Assembly (NCBI GenBank): GCA_016180645.1
Contig: JACPAV010000003.1
Span: 268,389-332,388, forward strand
Reading direction: 5' to 3'
Length of the DNA: 64,000 nt
From: Nitrospirota bacterium
Lineage (GTDB): Bacteria > JACPQY01
The translations under genes and the position numbers were made by a program. Of this stretch, positions 63,836 to 64,000 are shown piece by piece. Every line of letters begins with the position of its first letter. Position 1 is the stretch's first letter. The notes under the pieces are model-generated. The model searched no databases, was not told the DNA's origin, and saw only the letters and a program-made list of their open reading frames with translations.

Positions 63836-64000
63836 AGAGCCTCTGACGGAATGCCGATTCGTAGGGGAGCATCTTCAGATGCTCCCTCTTGTCCTTGCCT
63901 CTTCGTAGGGGAGCATCTTCAGATGCTCCCTCTTGTCGGGAGGGTCTGAAGACCCTCCCCTACTTGCTCCCTCTTGTCGGGAGGGTCTGAAGACCCTCCC
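63836..64000. repeat. Composite palindromic repeat element, copy 2 (expanded)
   Basis: Two copies of GGGAGCATCT-TC-AGATGCTCCC (63865-63886, 63909-63930) and two of GGGAGGGTCT-GA-AGACCCTCCC (63938-63959, 63979-64000), linked by TCTTGTC, continue past the window. The left end (AGCCTCTGACGGAATGCCGATTC) matches the outer repeat of copy 1. Confidence 0.85.

Larger units (their letters stand above)
63544..64000. other. 457-nt non-coding, repeat-filled end
   Basis: There is no convincing gene here. The region holds a REP-like palindrome (63564-63687), an element with 15-bp terminal inverted repeats (63730-63834) and an expanded copy of the composite palindromic repeat (63836-64000). Confidence 0.8.

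Noticed and set aside
1-64000. CRISPR array
   Set aside because: No regularly spaced direct repeats with unique spacers were seen; the repeats at the right end are palindromic units in close tandem.

Overview
The window comes from a GC-rich, Gram-negative bacterium. It shows an outer-membrane beta-barrel, several lipobox lipoproteins and many c-type cytochromes. The sequence alone does not fix the phylum; the multihaem respiratory genes suggest an uncultured, respiring, probably anaerobic or facultative lineage of deltaproteobacterial grade. Nearly all genes lie on the minus strand in tightly coupled operons, with many ATGA, GTGA or TGATG junctions.

Region 1 (1-15.5 kb) is one information-processing block read right to left. 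A consensus promoter at about 15.43 kb drives four tRNAs (Thr-TGT, Tyr-GTA, Gly-TCC, Thr-GGT), then rpmG, tRNA-Trp, secE, nusG, rplK, rplA, rplJ, rplL, rpoB, rpoC, rpsL, rpsG and fusA. The str operon is joined directly to rpoBC, and there is no tuf gene between tRNA-Thr(GGT) and rpmG.

Region 2 (15.5-19.9 kb) holds a four-gene operon: queC, a pteridine-reductase-like SDR, a methyltransferase and a PTPS/QueD. It diverges from an MFS transporter plus a small membrane protein.

Region 3 (20-33.7 kb) is a defence island on the minus strand. It contains an Eco57I-type methylase/endonuclease of 1477 residues, a membrane protein, a 25-codon remnant of a second helicase, an AbiEi-like regulator, an AbiEii nucleotidyltransferase fused to WYL and zinc-finger domains, a PLD-SNF2 helicase, and a HEPN-motif protein. 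The combination resembles restriction-type defence systems but matches none I can name.

Region 4 (33.7-50.6 kb) is mixed housekeeping and signalling: an NtrC/NtrB-like pair, a prepilin peptidase, an ABC exporter, gmd, thiolase, a CocE-like hydrolase, a two-subunit CoA-transferase, a TRL-like lipoprotein, an XRE regulator, a BrnTA toxin-antitoxin with a visible operator, and a cAMP module. That module is a CHASE2 adenylate cyclase followed by a class II cAMP phosphodiesterase, with a perfect CRP-type palindrome upstream.

Region 5 (50.7-62.4 kb) is a 13-gene respiratory cluster. It has a Rieske/cytochrome b quinol-oxidising module without a c1 gene, a PsrABC-like molybdoenzyme (Tat-exported catalytic subunit, four-cluster ferredoxin, NrfD membrane subunit), seven haem proteins carrying 23 CxxCH motifs plus two non-standard ones, and an outer-membrane barrel. 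Together these could carry electrons between the quinone pool, the periplasm and possibly the cell exterior. The catalytic subunit lacks the usual Cys/Ser molybdenum ligand, so its substrate is open.

The last 0.5 kb, and the 56.0-56.4 kb gap inside region 5, carry paired palindromic repeat elements of one family.
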